Source: Parvibaculum sp.
Lineage (GTDB): Bacteria; Pseudomonadota; Alphaproteobacteria; Parvibaculales; Parvibaculaceae
Assembly: GCA_031291615.1 (NCBI GenBank)
Contig: JARLIS010000004.1
Coordinates: 62,001-126,000, forward strand
Reading direction: 5' to 3'
DNA length: 64,000 bases
The position numbers and the translations under genes were made by a program. The notes beneath the pieces were generated by a model. The model had not been told where the DNA came from, ran no database searches, and saw nothing but the letters and a program-made list of their open reading frames with translations. Of the stretch, positions 55,147 to 63,814 are shown one piece after another. The stretch's first letter is position 1, and the number at the start of each line of letters is the position of its first letter.

Positions 55147-57114
55147 TCACTGCGCGGTCAAACCGCGAACTTCCGATACTGCGTCAAGAATTTTATCCAG
55201 CGTCGCACTGCGAAGCCCTTGAGCCGATGCTCGACGCACCAATTCGGAGACAACAAGCGGAGATTTTTTCGCGTCTTTTTTACGAACGCCGTATTCGGCG
55301 CTTATTTCCGTTAGAAGAATTTCATACTGCTCACCAATCTCCGCCGCTAGCGTCTCCTCAAGATTATCTCGATGGCACGCAAAATTCCCACGAACAAGCG
55401 TCTCAGGTTCGGCCGCCCCCGATGGGTCTTCTTCAAATAATCGCATTAGCGCGGCGTTTATTTCGGGGCCTTTGTCTGGCTTATTTTCGTCAAGGTCCCA
55501 AATCGTGTAAGCAGGTATTGAAAGCTGCCGAAGAATCGCAACCACTTTGTCGATGTTTCCTTTGCCTCCAACCGAAATGAGTGCCCACCCAAATGCCTCG
55601 AAATCCATACCGCGAGTCTCCGCAGCGGCCTTAAGCGCGGCAAGGTCGCTCTCGCCTTCCGCTACGACCGCAGCATCAGCAAACAAAGCCTCGCAAACAT
55701 TCGGCGTGATAATATGGAGACGCGTGCGCAAGCCATCGGCAGTGTAGGCACCCAAAGGCTTATCCCAAGCCTTCTCAAGTATTCTCGCCACCTCATCAAG
55801 CGAGACACCCACTACCTCTACAATCCGCCCACTACCTTCATCTCTAGAGCGTCTTACCAAACGAACCTCATCACAACGCTCCATCTTCACAAATAAGGGA
55901 GCGTGCGTCGCAAACATAACTTGAGTTTTCAGCGCAACTCCCGGCACGGTGCCGTCCGCAAGCGCTACGAGTGTTCGGGCGAGGTGTCTCTGTTTAGAAG
56001 GGTGCTGGTAAAGTTCTGGCTCTTCTATCGCTAGAATCATATTGGGCAATTGGCTCTCAGCCAAGGCGGCATCGCCTGCCGCTTCCCCCGATTGCTCCGC
56101 GCCGCTTTCCGTCTCAGAGCCGCGCGCCGCCGCCGCGAGATGTTGTAGAAGCGTGAGAATCAAAGCGCGCTGGAGGCCGTGCCCACAACGTTCTGGCCTC
56201 GACCGAAAACCGTCGTCGTCAAGTTCCATATCTGCTTTTGGCAAAGGAACCGTAAGGTCCGCCGCTGCTTGCCAATTCAACACAATGCCAGCGTCTTGGT
56301 ATAGCTGTTTAAGTGTCCTCGTTAGCTCTTGGGAAAGACCGTCCAACTCGGTTAAGTTATCCTCGTTGACCAATTCGCGGTATCTTTCGCGAACCTGTAG
56401 CTGGAAATTCAGGATATCGGGGCGTTGCGACGCTGCGGCGCGAACCACCAAATCCATCAACCGCGCGACCACAGCGTCCTTATTATCCACCGTGTCGCTG
56501 GCAACATCTCGGACAGCAGGCACGAATACAAGGTTCGTGTGTTTTACCAAATTGCCACGACCAACATTCTGGAAACCGAAGAACTGGCCATCGTCGAGAC
56601 TCCACACGCACTGGTCAGGGTGTTTCTGTTCCCATTCCCTCAGTGCGGCATCCACTTCGTCAGCTCGGGTCTGTCTTATGAGGTCGGAGAACAATGGGTC
56701 TCCAAGGAGGTCGTTATATCTAGCGGTTTTTTCACGCGCTGGAAGCGCGCGAAGTGCTTCAAATCCCGGATAACGAAGTGCTGACCCGTAATACCGACCA
56801 TCATCCCTCCCTGAACCAGCGAAGACTCTAACGACGCGAAGTTCATCTTCACGCATTTTGCTGCCGAACAATTCCCTCTCCGCGGCATTTAGGTCGCCAA
56901 AAATCATCTCAATTTCGATTGGCACAGCGGTCGAACGGCCATAAAAATCGTCAGCCGAAGGTTTTTTAGTTGGCTCGTAGAAAAGCTGCAGTGCCTTCAA
57001 AATGGTGCTTTTACCAGCCCCATTAGCTCCGATAAGCGCAGTGTGATTAGAAAAAGAGATTGTCGCTTCTTTGACTGCGCCATAATTTCGAAGCGTAATT
57101 CCGCGAACAATCAT
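55147..57114 (-). CDS. OLD-family AAA ATPase with TOPRIM nuclease domain
   Basis: The start at 57114 follows a GGGGAT site. The 655-residue protein has an SMC/ABC-type ATPase with Walker A IGANGAGKST (28-37), a signature-like GHGLQRALIL (311-320), Walker B MILAIEEPELYQHP (359-372) and H-loop THAP. A TOPRIM domain follows with VVAEGESDLAAL (Glu487) and WDLDEN (Asp540, Asp542). This is the class 1 OLD plan, linked to phage exclusion in P2 and other systems. No UvrD-like helicase is adjacent, so it is not a Gabija pair. Confidence 0.9.
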   Translation of the reverse strand: MIVRGITLRNYGAVKEATISFSNHTALIGANGAGKSTILKALQLFYEPTKKPSADDFYGRSTAVPIEIEMIFGDLNAAERELFGSKMREDELRVVRVFAGSGRDDGRYYGSALRYPGFEALRALPAREKTARYNDLLGDPLFSDLIRQTRADEVDAALREWEQKHPDQCVWSLDDGQFFGFQNVGRGNLVKHTNLVFVPAVRDVASDTVDNKDAVVARLMDLVVRAAASQRPDILNFQLQVRERYRELVNEDNLTELDGLSQELTRTLKQLYQDAGIVLNWQAAADLTVPLPKADMELDDDGFRSRPERCGHGLQRALILTLLQHLAAAARGSETESGAEQSGEAAGDAALAESQLPNMILAIEEPELYQHPSKQRHLARTLVALADGTVPGVALKTQVMFATHAPLFVKMERCDEVRLVRRSRDEGSGRIVEVVGVSLDEVARILEKAWDKPLGAYTADGLRTRLHIITPNVCEALFADAAVVAEGESDLAALKAAAETRGMDFEAFGWALISVGGKGNIDKVVAILRQLSIPAYTIWDLDENKPDKGPEINAALMRLFEEDPSGAAEPETLVRGNFACHRDNLEETLAAEIGEQYEILLTEISAEYGVRKKDAKKSPLVVSELVRRASAQGLRSATLDKILDAVSEVRGLTAQ

Positions 57115-57181
57115 CTTATCCCCACTATTTTTCTGTTTTTTCAAATACCGAATAGGCCAACGACTAAAAACAAACGCAGTC

Positions 57182-58186
57182 TCAATTCAAAAATTCGTTT
57201 GGCAACCTCGCCCGCCAATCGCTCATCAACACCAAATCGCACTCGACGGTGGTTTTTCCCTTTTGAACCAACTCAAGTTTTCCGGCTGGTGTCATTTTCT
57301 CAAACCGATAACTGTCCGACACGAGTTTCAGGAGCGCCTTCTTGTATTCCGTATCGGGATTGCCTGACAGGTGCTCGCCCTTCATTTCAAGAACGACGAG
57401 CCGGTTGCTTTTATCGCCGTGCTGTAATGCGAATATGAGGTCGGGATAGACTTTGTCCTTGCGCCAGCCCTGAAGAGAAAATTGACCTGCGCGCGCCACA
57501 TTGCGGTGCCACCATTTCAAAGCCGCTTCGCCGTCGAGATACACGGCAACATCGCGTTCGTCCTGACTGCTGAAGTCCGCTTCATAAATGGGCGCGAAAA
57601 GACTGCGTTCGATGGGGTTATCATCCTTCCGGCGAAGCGTGCGACCTCCCTCCGGTTGGTCTGTCTCGACGAAGTGAGGCATTCGCCAATTGTGATGGTC
57701 TGTCCGCAAGCGAATTTGAATGCGCCCTGCTTCGACCGCAGCCCGGAACACATCTTCCGCCAAATCATCCCGCTGCTTTGCTAAATCAGTGCGCAGCAAT
57801 TCCATTATGAGGCCCGACTGCGCGCCAAGCATTGCGTCATCGAAGCCGTGCTTGCGAAGCGCCTTTTCGAGACGGGCAACAATCTCGCGCCCAACCCAAG
57901 GATTTGGCACAATGTCGGAAATCATCCGCACCAAATAGACTGGGTCGAAGCGCTGGGCCTCGGCAATATGTCCAGCGTCCTCTGACATAATGCGCTCGCT
58001 CCCGGTGTCGGAGAGCCTAATCCGCTTCATCTGCGTTTCGGGCACTTGCGCGTTGGCCGGAATCAGAGCGGCTAGTTTCGCAACATTAAGCTTGGTCCAA
58101 TCGACTTGAAACACAACATCCTGCTCATAGTCGAGCGGACGAATATTCGAGCAGGTCGATGAGCGGTTTAAGGTCTTTAGCCTCAT
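57182..58186 (-). pseudogene. Truncated type III restriction/helicase-like gene: C-terminal nuclease part
   Basis: The 334-residue frame resembles the C-terminal part of type III Res-like DEAD helicase-nucleases. It has the segment NPIERSLFAPIYEADFSSQDERDVAVYLD, KWWHRNVAR, and a PD-ExK-type nuclease core with Asp249 (VYPDL) and Glu267-x-Lys269 (LEMKG). The whole helicase motor is missing. Similarity begins at DYEQDVVFQVDW, right where the integrase gene ends; the first 18 residues are read from the integrase's 3' end. It is either a remnant or an orphan nuclease domain kept in frame. Confidence 0.7.
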
Positions 58187-59981
58187 AGCCCTTAAAATAA
58201 TCGTCCGTCGTGCCGTTCGTGTGTCCCTGATGTCCCATCACCCTACGCAGCATTACGGGGTCCGCCTCCAACTTGCGTTCGATGAATGTATCGAAGGTAT
58301 GTCGTAGCGCGTGAAAGTCTCGCAAATGCTGAGTCTGCCCCACCACATCGCGCCTATATATTCCAAACCACTTGCTCAAAGTGTCGGTATATTTCCCCGA
58401 ACGATTCCGATATCCGAACTCCTCGAAGAGTCTCCGATGGCCAGCGCGTTCCGCCGCCTCTTTAAACTCAATGAAACCAATGCGAATGAGCTCATCGTGA
58501 AGAGGAATGAGCCGCGAAGCATTTGCGGTTTTGTATTTTCGCTCTTTATCTTCTTGGAGGTCTAGATACCAAACGCCTTCGTGCTCCCGAATATCGCTCG
58601 CGCGAAGTGTTAGGGCCTCGTCGGCACGAAGCCCGGCGAAAATAGCCAAGAGCGGACACCAGAACTTTCCGTCCTCGACGACAATCTTTCCTGAAAGGTG
58701 GCGTCGATTCTCGCTTCGACTTCCCATCCATAGCGGCGAAGAGAAAAGGGCCTCCAGTTGGTCCGGTTCCCACGCTTGGCGAGTGGGCTTCCCTTGCTTT
58801 CGCCTTTTTATCTCTTTCTTCGTTGCCCGTAGTTTGTCAAAGGGATTGCCCCCCGGATAGCATCCGCTGCTGTGCTCCCATTCGAACACACCGCTCACCA
58901 TCGATAACGCCGCATTGATTGTGTTCGGGTCCAGCCGTTCGACGAATTTCTCTGCCTCTTCGCGCCGGTATTTTATTTTCTCAAACTCGATTTGCTTTCT
59001 GTTCTTATCCGAGAGCAGCGAGCCAATTTCATCTGCGCGCGCCACGCACTCGTGCGGCGACAGCCCTATGTATATTGATTTCCCGTGAAGACGAGGAAGT
59101 CTTTCAAGTGTTTCTCTAAACCGCAGGGCATCCGTGCGCTGTATTTGCGCAAAAGGTATGTCGCCCACGATTCGAACAAAGAGATTAGCCTTGCCGGGAT
59201 TTTTGTAGGCTGAGTTCTCTCCCCAGTCGCCCTTCGCAACCTTGGATTCGGCATACACCTTGTATACCTCGCTGAAAGGCTTCATCGCGAAGTCAGAAAC
59301 GAATGTGTCGATGGGGGCCAGAGGAACGCCAGCATTAAGGCCAAAGGGTGGAACCACAGGACGATAAACACCGTGCTCGCGCTCGGCATCATATTCGTTC
59401 GCAGACGCGATGGTTGCCAACGCCATACGCAGAAGGATTCTTTGCTTTTCCTCTGATTGCGGCATTCCAAGATTTATCTCGGACAGACGGCGCTCTACGA
59501 TGTCGCGGGCGTGGTCGAGCATATTGAACTCAAGAGATGTCTTCCAAGCGTCAGCCTCGGCGTCGGGGCCGGGGTTCGCGTCGTCGCTTTCGTCCTGCTC
59601 GATAACCCAAGGCGAGTAGCCTTGCGGGCGTGCGATACGGTTCTGCTCACCGCTTGTCAGTATGTCGCTGAAAACGCCAAGGAGGAGTCGGTCGATATCT
59701 GTCTGCGATGGTTCGCGCCGCTTCGCCATCAATGAAACCCGAAGTGTGAGGTCATCAAAAGCGACCGCAACACGATGAGCGAGCCGTCGCGCCTGTTCCG
59801 GGTCTTTGGTGCGTAGAGACCGGCAGAAATGTGTGCGACAGGCAAACCGCGCCAAGGCGTGAGGCAATCGCCGCCGCAAATAGTAGATTCCATCACGCTT
59901 AATAATGTGTAAGTGCGCCGCCACTGAACCAACTCCGGTTGCGGCCTGTGGCACAGGTTTGTGCGACACAGGCGGAAACAC
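58125..59981 (-). CDS. Tyrosine-type site-specific integrase
   Basis: The 618-residue product has an N-terminal DNA-binding part with IIKRDGIYYLRRRLPHALAR and a long core-binding region. The catalytic domain has Arg452 (FAGLRADEALTL), His557-x-x-Arg560 (FHALRHTFDTF), His584 (VMGHQGHTNG) and the nucleophile Tyr595 (TTDDYFKGY). It is longer than usual phage integrases (about 400). It lies directly inside the tRNA-Gln attachment site and is responsible for island insertion. The first codons overlap a CACAGGTTTGTG repeat. Confidence 0.92.
   Translation of the reverse strand: MFPPVSHKPVPQAATGVGSVAAHLHIIKRDGIYYLRRRLPHALARFACRTHFCRSLRTKDPEQARRLAHRVAVAFDDLTLRVSLMAKRREPSQTDIDRLLLGVFSDILTSGEQNRIARPQGYSPWVIEQDESDDANPGPDAEADAWKTSLEFNMLDHARDIVERRLSEINLGMPQSEEKQRILLRMALATIASANEYDAEREHGVYRPVVPPFGLNAGVPLAPIDTFVSDFAMKPFSEVYKVYAESKVAKGDWGENSAYKNPGKANLFVRIVGDIPFAQIQRTDALRFRETLERLPRLHGKSIYIGLSPHECVARADEIGSLLSDKNRKQIEFEKIKYRREEAEKFVERLDPNTINAALSMVSGVFEWEHSSGCYPGGNPFDKLRATKKEIKRRKQGKPTRQAWEPDQLEALFSSPLWMGSRSENRRHLSGKIVVEDGKFWCPLLAIFAGLRADEALTLRASDIREHEGVWYLDLQEDKERKYKTANASRLIPLHDELIRIGFIEFKEAAERAGHRRLFEEFGYRNRSGKYTDTLSKWFGIYRRDVVGQTQHLRDFHALRHTFDTFIERKLEADPVMLRRVMGHQGHTNGTTDDYFKGYEAKDLKPLIDLLEYSSARL
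59952..59963. repeat. Second copy of CACAGGTTTGTG inside the island end
   Basis: The 12-mer at 59952-59963 equals 54262-54273. The copies lie 50 and 68 bases inside their attachment sites, in the same orientation. Candidate arm-type integrase sites; this copy lies within the first codons of the integrase gene. Confidence 0.4.
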
Positions 59982-60013
59982 CGGAAAATCCGTTGTTGGT
60001 TCAATGGGTAAGA

Positions 60014-60030
60014 TTGGCTGGGGCGGGAGG
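60014..60030. repeat. Attachment-site direct repeat within tRNA-Gln
   Basis: TTGGCTGGGGCGGGAGG covers the 3' acceptor arm, CCA and part of the T-arm of tRNA-Gln (minus strand). It is identical to 54177-54193, so insertion restored the full tRNA end. Confidence 0.85.
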
Positions 60031-60089
60031 ATTCGAACCTCCGTATGACGGAATCAAAATCCGTTGCCTTACCACTTGGCGACGCCCCA
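60015..60089 (-). tRNA. tRNA-Gln (anticodon TTG), CCA encoded
   Basis: On the minus strand the 5' acceptor TGGGGCG pairs with CGCCCCA, followed by G and CCA. The anticodon loop reads TTTTGAT with TTG in the centre, and the T-arm has GGTTCGAATCC. It is 75 bases long and complete. Its 3' end is the island attachment site. Confidence 0.96.
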
Positions 60090-60200
60090 GCAGGAGCCGT
60101 GAGGTGCGTAGCCTCCCTGCGAAACGGGGCGGAAGATAGCTGCATCGGCGGGGGGGTGCAACCGCCCGGAATTCCACCGAATCCCGGCTCTTTTCTGCCC

Positions 60201-60229
60201 TTGCAGGGTTATCGCCCTGAGGCTATAAC
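60201..60229 (+). promoter_or_regulatory. Sigma70-type promoter of tRNA-Pro
   Basis: TTGCAG (60201-60206) and TATAAC (60224-60229) are 17 bases apart, 18 bases before the tRNA 5' end. Confidence 0.65.
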
Positions 60230-60247
60230 GCCGCCTCGGATTGGATA

Positions 60248-60324
60248 CGGAGTGTGGCGCAGTCTGGTAGCGCACCTCGTTCGGGACGAGGGGGTCGGAG
60301 GTTCGAATCCTCTCACTCCGACCA
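60248..60324 (+). tRNA. tRNA-Pro (anticodon CGG), CCA encoded
   Basis: Acceptor CGGAGTG pairs with CACTCCG, then A and CCA. The anticodon stem CCTCG/CGAGG encloses TTCGGGA, giving CGG. The T-arm GGAGGTTCGAATCCTC is canonical. 77 bases. Confidence 0.96.
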
Positions 60325-60390
60325 ATCTGGCCTCATTTCCCGCCTCATCGACGTCTCCCGCGCGCTGCAAGGCCGGCGGCCGACGCCGAT

Positions 60391-60418
60391 TTGACACCTT
60401 CCCTTCTCTCCCTATTAT
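60391..60418 (+). promoter_or_regulatory. Sigma70-type promoter of the btuB riboswitch transcript
   Basis: TTGACA (60391-60396) and TATTAT (60413-60418) are 16 bases apart. The start of transcription would fall near 60425, just before the riboswitch. Confidence 0.65.
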
Positions 60419-60429
60419 GCGCGCTGCTT

Positions 60430-60647
60430 GATGGTTCCCGAGGCGCGGCGACGCGGCCAAGGGAGGCAAGAGGGAACAGGGTGAGGCGCATCTTTCACGC
60501 AAAGACGCCGATGCCCTGGCTGCCCCCGCAACTGTAAGCGGCGAGGCTTCGTTCCACAAAGCCACTGTCGCCCGTGTCTTCGACGACGCGAGCGACGGGA
60601 AGGCGGAACAAGGCCGGTGACCCGTGAGCCAGGAGACCTGCCCTCAA
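60430..60647 (+). promoter_or_regulatory. Cobalamin riboswitch
   Basis: The B12-box is present as GCCCCCGCAACTGTAAGCGG near 60520, with the upstream AGGGAACAGGGTGAGG element. The downstream conserved GCCACTG and the stretch GGTGACCCGTGAGCCAGGAG near 60620 follow. It precedes a BtuB-type receptor gene by about 220 bases. When adenosylcobalamin is bound, expression of the receptor is expected to fall. The region between the riboswitch and the start probably holds the expression platform, but I could not define a terminator or a masked ribosome site with confidence. Confidence 0.93.
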
Positions 60648-60865
60648 GCGCGTCATCTGCCGGTGGCCGGGGTGTGCCAGCGGGGCGGTTTGTCCGCATC
60701 GGTGACGCGACAGGTCTCGCGTGCCCTTGCGGAACGTTCCTCCCGCGATCGACATCCGGCCCTGCCGCGCCCCGATTCTCGCGGAGCATTCCCGCCTTGC
60801 CTGTCTTTCCCCGCTACCGGTCCTTGCGGCCGGGGTTGGCCGCGAAAGACACCAGGGGGTTCTTC

Positions 60866-62881
60866 ATGAACATCTCAACACGCCGGAGGCAAGCCCGCGC
60901 GGCGGCCTTCGGAACGGCTTCCATCCTTGCGCTATTTGCCGCCTATCCGGCGCTTGCCGACACGGCGCCGCTCGCACCTGAAATTCTGGTCACGGCGGGC
61001 GCGGAACCCGTGCCGACCAAGGAGGTTGCGAGCTCCTACACGGTCATCACGGCAAAGGACATCGAGGCGCATCAGTACCGCACGCTGCCGGAAGCGCTCC
61101 GCCAGGTGCCGGGCATGACCGTCATCCAGTCGGGCGGCACGGGAACCAACGCCTCCATCTTCATGCGCGGCACCAATTCCAACCAAACGCTGGTGCTGCT
61201 CAACGGGCAGCCGATCAGCGATCCGTCCACGCCGACCGGCGCGTTCAACCTCGCCGACTTCATGCTCGACAATGTCGAACGCATCGAAGTGGTGCGCGGC
61301 CCGCAAAGCGCCGTCTATGGCAGTCAGGCAATCGGCGGCGTCATCAACATCATCACCAAGAAGGGTGCGGCGACGCCCACCACCACGGCGCGCATCGAGG
61401 CGGGCACGCTCGGCACGCTCAATACCAGCGTCACCTCGGGCGGCAGCATCGACAAGACCAACTATTTCTTCTCGCTCAACCGGCAAGCGACCGACGGCAG
61501 CGACATCACGCCGTCGCGGCTCAGATTCGGCCTTCAGGAAGAAAAGGACAGCAACGAGAATTACAATCTCTCTGCGCGCTTCGACGGAAAGCTCAACGAA
61601 TATCTGACCGGCTCTCTCTTCGCGCAGTTCGGCCAGAACAGGGTGGATCTCGACGAAGGCGGCAGCGACCCGTCCTTCAATTCGATCTATGAAGATCTCT
61701 ACAATCACTCGCGCACGCGCAAGTTTTTCGTCTCCGGCGACATCGCCGGGCGCTTCGCCGACGGAAGCTGGCGGCCGAAATTCTCTCTCTCCTACTTCCA
61801 GTCGAAGACGAATACGGTCGACTATCCGGATACGGCGCTGCCCAACTATACCGAAGACATCAACAACAACAGCGAGCGGCTGAACGCCGATTTCGACAAC
61901 GCCATCGACATTGCGCCGTCGAATGTGTTGTCGCTGGGCGCCAATTTCACGCGCGAGGAATATGCATCGAGCGGGTTCCAGGATTTCGGCGGCGGCAGCG
62001 TTCTCTATCCGGTGTCCTCGGCCCACACGCATGCCTTCGCGCTCACGGCATCCGATCACCAGACTTTCGGCGAGAGATTCTTCGCCACCGTCAGCATGCG
62101 CTACGACATGCCGGACGCCTTCGGGAACCAGCTGACCTATACGCTGGCGCCCGGCTATTACATCCCGGAAACGGATACCCGGCTGACGGCGAGCTACGGC
62201 ACGGGCTTCAAGACGCCTTCGCTCTATCAGCGCTTCGGCTATTCGATTTTCCAGAGCCCGTTCCCGCCGCCCTCGGTCTATACCGGCAACCCGAATCTCA
62301 AGCCCGAGAAGAGTCGCGGCTGGGAGATCGGCATCGAGCAGGGCGTCGGCGACAAGGCGAGCGTCGGGGCGACCTGGTTCGACAACCACATCAAGGACGT
62401 CATCGAAATCGTATATCCGAATTCGCCCGTCAACTACGATTCCACGACGGTCAACGGGCCGTCCTTCGAAGCGCATGGCCTGGAGGCATTCATCGCCCTG
62501 CAACCTTTCGCCTCGGTGACGACACGCGTCGACTACACCTACACGGTCGTCGAAGCCGACCAGTTCTCTGGCACGCTGACCCGGCGGCCGCGTCATCAGA
62601 TCAATGTCGATGCGACGTGGCGGATCGACGACGCCACCAACCTTTCGAGCGATCTCCTGTGGGTCGATCCCTATCGCGACATTCGTCGCGACGCTTTCGG
62701 CACGGTCTATGTCGCGCCGCCCGCCTACACCAATCTCAGCATCTCGGCTTCGCATGAAATCGCCAAGGGCATATCCCTGACGGGCCGGGTGACGAATGCG
62801 CTCGACGTTCAGTATGAACCCGCCAACGGTTTTCAGGCCCCGCGGATAGAAGGCCTGGCGGGTATCGTCGTCACCTTCTGA
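60866..62881 (+). CDS. btuB: TonB-dependent vitamin B12 receptor
   Basis: The ATG at 60866 follows AGGGGG. The 671-residue protein has a signal peptide (to about residue 30, ALADT). A TonB-box-like EILVTAG and a plug domain follow (45-150: EALRQVPGMTVIQSGGTGTN, LVLLNGQPISDPSTPTGAF, ERIEVVRGPQSAVYGSQAIGGVINIITK). A 22-strand barrel ends in a terminal Phe (GIVVTF). The riboswitch upstream identifies the substrate as cobalamin or a related corrinoid. It sits in the outer membrane and is energised by TonB. A terminator hairpin follows. Confidence 0.93.
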   Translation: MNISTRRRQARAAAFGTASILALFAAYPALADTAPLAPEILVTAGAEPVPTKEVASSYTVITAKDIEAHQYRTLPEALRQVPGMTVIQSGGTGTNASIFMRGTNSNQTLVLLNGQPISDPSTPTGAFNLADFMLDNVERIEVVRGPQSAVYGSQAIGGVINIITKKGAATPTTTARIEAGTLGTLNTSVTSGGSIDKTNYFFSLNRQATDGSDITPSRLRFGLQEEKDSNENYNLSARFDGKLNEYLTGSLFAQFGQNRVDLDEGGSDPSFNSIYEDLYNHSRTRKFFVSGDIAGRFADGSWRPKFSLSYFQSKTNTVDYPDTALPNYTEDINNNSERLNADFDNAIDIAPSNVLSLGANFTREEYASSGFQDFGGGSVLYPVSSAHTHAFALTASDHQTFGERFFATVSMRYDMPDAFGNQLTYTLAPGYYIPETDTRLTASYGTGFKTPSLYQRFGYSIFQSPFPPPSVYTGNPNLKPEKSRGWEIGIEQGVGDKASVGATWFDNHIKDVIEIVYPNSPVNYDSTTVNGPSFEAHGLEAFIALQPFASVTTRVDYTYTVVEADQFSGTLTRRPRHQINVDATWRIDDATNLSSDLLWVDPYRDIRRDAFGTVYVAPPAYTNLSISASHEIAKGISLTGRVTNALDVQYEPANGFQAPRIEGLAGIVVTF

Positions 62882-62897
62882 CGCATCGACAAATGGC

Positions 62898-62936
62898 AGG
62901 GCGCGGGAGCCGCACAGGCACCCGCGCCCTTTCCTT
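62898..62936 (+). terminator. Terminator after btuB
   Basis: AGGGCGCGGG (62898-62907) pairs with CCCGCGCCCT (62921-62930), followed by TTCCTTTTTC. A strong stem and T-rich tail 16 bases after the stop, between convergent genes. Confidence 0.8.
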
Positions 62937-62938
62937 TT

Positions 62939-63790
62939 TCATTTTCCGGTGAAATTCGCCGCGCGCTTCTCGACGAAATGCGCAACGCCTTCCTTGAAGT
63001 CGGCGGAGGAAAAGCTCTTCTGCATTTCCGCGTCGCCAACGGCCAACGCCTCGTTGAAATCCTGGAAGAGCGCCTTCCAGACCTGCGCCTTCATCACGGC
63101 CATGGAACGCGGGCTGGTCGTTTCGGCAAGCGTCTTTGCATAGTCCATGACGGCGCCCATGAAGTTCGCCTGATCGAAGACCTTGTTGACGAGCCCCATG
63201 CGCTCGGCTTCCTGCGCCGTCGCCTTGCGCGACGACAAGAGCAGGTCCATGGCGTTGGCCGGGCCGACAAGGCGCGGCAGAAGCCAGGAGATGCCATGCT
63301 CGGCGATGAGGCCGCGGCTTGCAAAGGCGGTCGTGAATTTCGCATCGGAGCCGGCAAAGCGCATATCGGCGTAGAGCGCGACGACGAGACCGAGACCGGC
63401 GGCGGGCCCATTGATCGCGGCAATGATCGGCTTCTTCACCTGCATCAGATAGCCGAAGCGGCCACCGTAATGCGGGCTCACGTCGGGCCCGAGGCCGCTG
63501 TTGAAGTCGAAGGTTTCGTCGCGCGCCGCCTTTGCCAGTTCGCGGTCTTCCCAATTGCTCGCGGGCTTGATGCTCTGCAAGAGGTTCATGTCCGCGCCGG
63601 CGCAGAAGCCGCGCCCCGCCCCGGTCAGAACGATGACGCGCACGGCCTCATCCTTCACGGCAGCGGCGATCGCCTGCTTGAGACTCTTTTCCATCGCCGC
63701 CGTCCAGGCGTTGAGCTTGTCAGGCCGGCTTAAAGTGACGAGGCCGACGCGGCCCTTCACCTCATAGATCAGATCTTCGTACCCAGTCAT
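62939..63790 (-). CDS. Enoyl-CoA hydratase/isomerase family protein
   Basis: The 283-residue crotonase-fold product shows LSRPDKLNAWTAAMEKSL, the oxyanion segment GFCAGADMN and AAINGPAAGLGLVVALYADMRFAG, with the glutamate position in LIAEHGISWLLPRL. It begins MTGYEDLIYEVKGRVGLVTL. It is the second crotonase-type gene in the window and differs in length and sequence from the 11068 copy. The role in acyl-CoA metabolism is clear, but the substrate is not. Confidence 0.9.
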   Translation of the reverse strand: MTGYEDLIYEVKGRVGLVTLSRPDKLNAWTAAMEKSLKQAIAAAVKDEAVRVIVLTGAGRGFCAGADMNLLQSIKPASNWEDRELAKAARDETFDFNSGLGPDVSPHYGGRFGYLMQVKKPIIAAINGPAAGLGLVVALYADMRFAGSDAKFTTAFASRGLIAEHGISWLLPRLVGPANAMDLLLSSRKATAQEAERMGLVNKVFDQANFMGAVMDYAKTLAETTSPRSMAVMKAQVWKALFQDFNEALAVGDAEMQKSFSSADFKEGVAHFVEKRAANFTGK

Positions 63791-63814
63791 GCGATCGCCT
63801 CCCGTTCGGTGTTG

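Larger units (their letters stand above)
54177..60030. mobile_element. Integrated genomic island at tRNA-Gln
   Basis: A 17-bp direct repeat at 54177 and 60014 bounds 5.9 kb that begins at the 3' end of tRNA-Gln and carries its own tyrosine integrase beside the tRNA. Cargo, all on the minus strand, is a truncated restriction-type nuclease gene, an OLD-family ATPase and a small membrane-anchored protein. G+C is lower than the flanks. No replication, conjugation or structural phage genes are present, so it is a minimal integrative island, perhaps a reduced satellite. Confidence rests on the repeat, the tRNA target and the integrase. Confidence 0.85.

Noticed and set aside
55147..58186. Gabija defence system
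   Set aside because: The OLD-type ATPase suggested GajA, but the neighbour is a type III Res-like nuclease end, not a UvrD-like GajB helicase.
60045..60431. An open frame spanning both tRNA genes
   Set aside because: It reads through two complete tRNAs and a promoter, so it cannot be a normal gene.
60932..62755. A long minus-strand frame opposite btuB
   Set aside because: Arg/Asp-rich shadow of the receptor gene with no recognisable domain.
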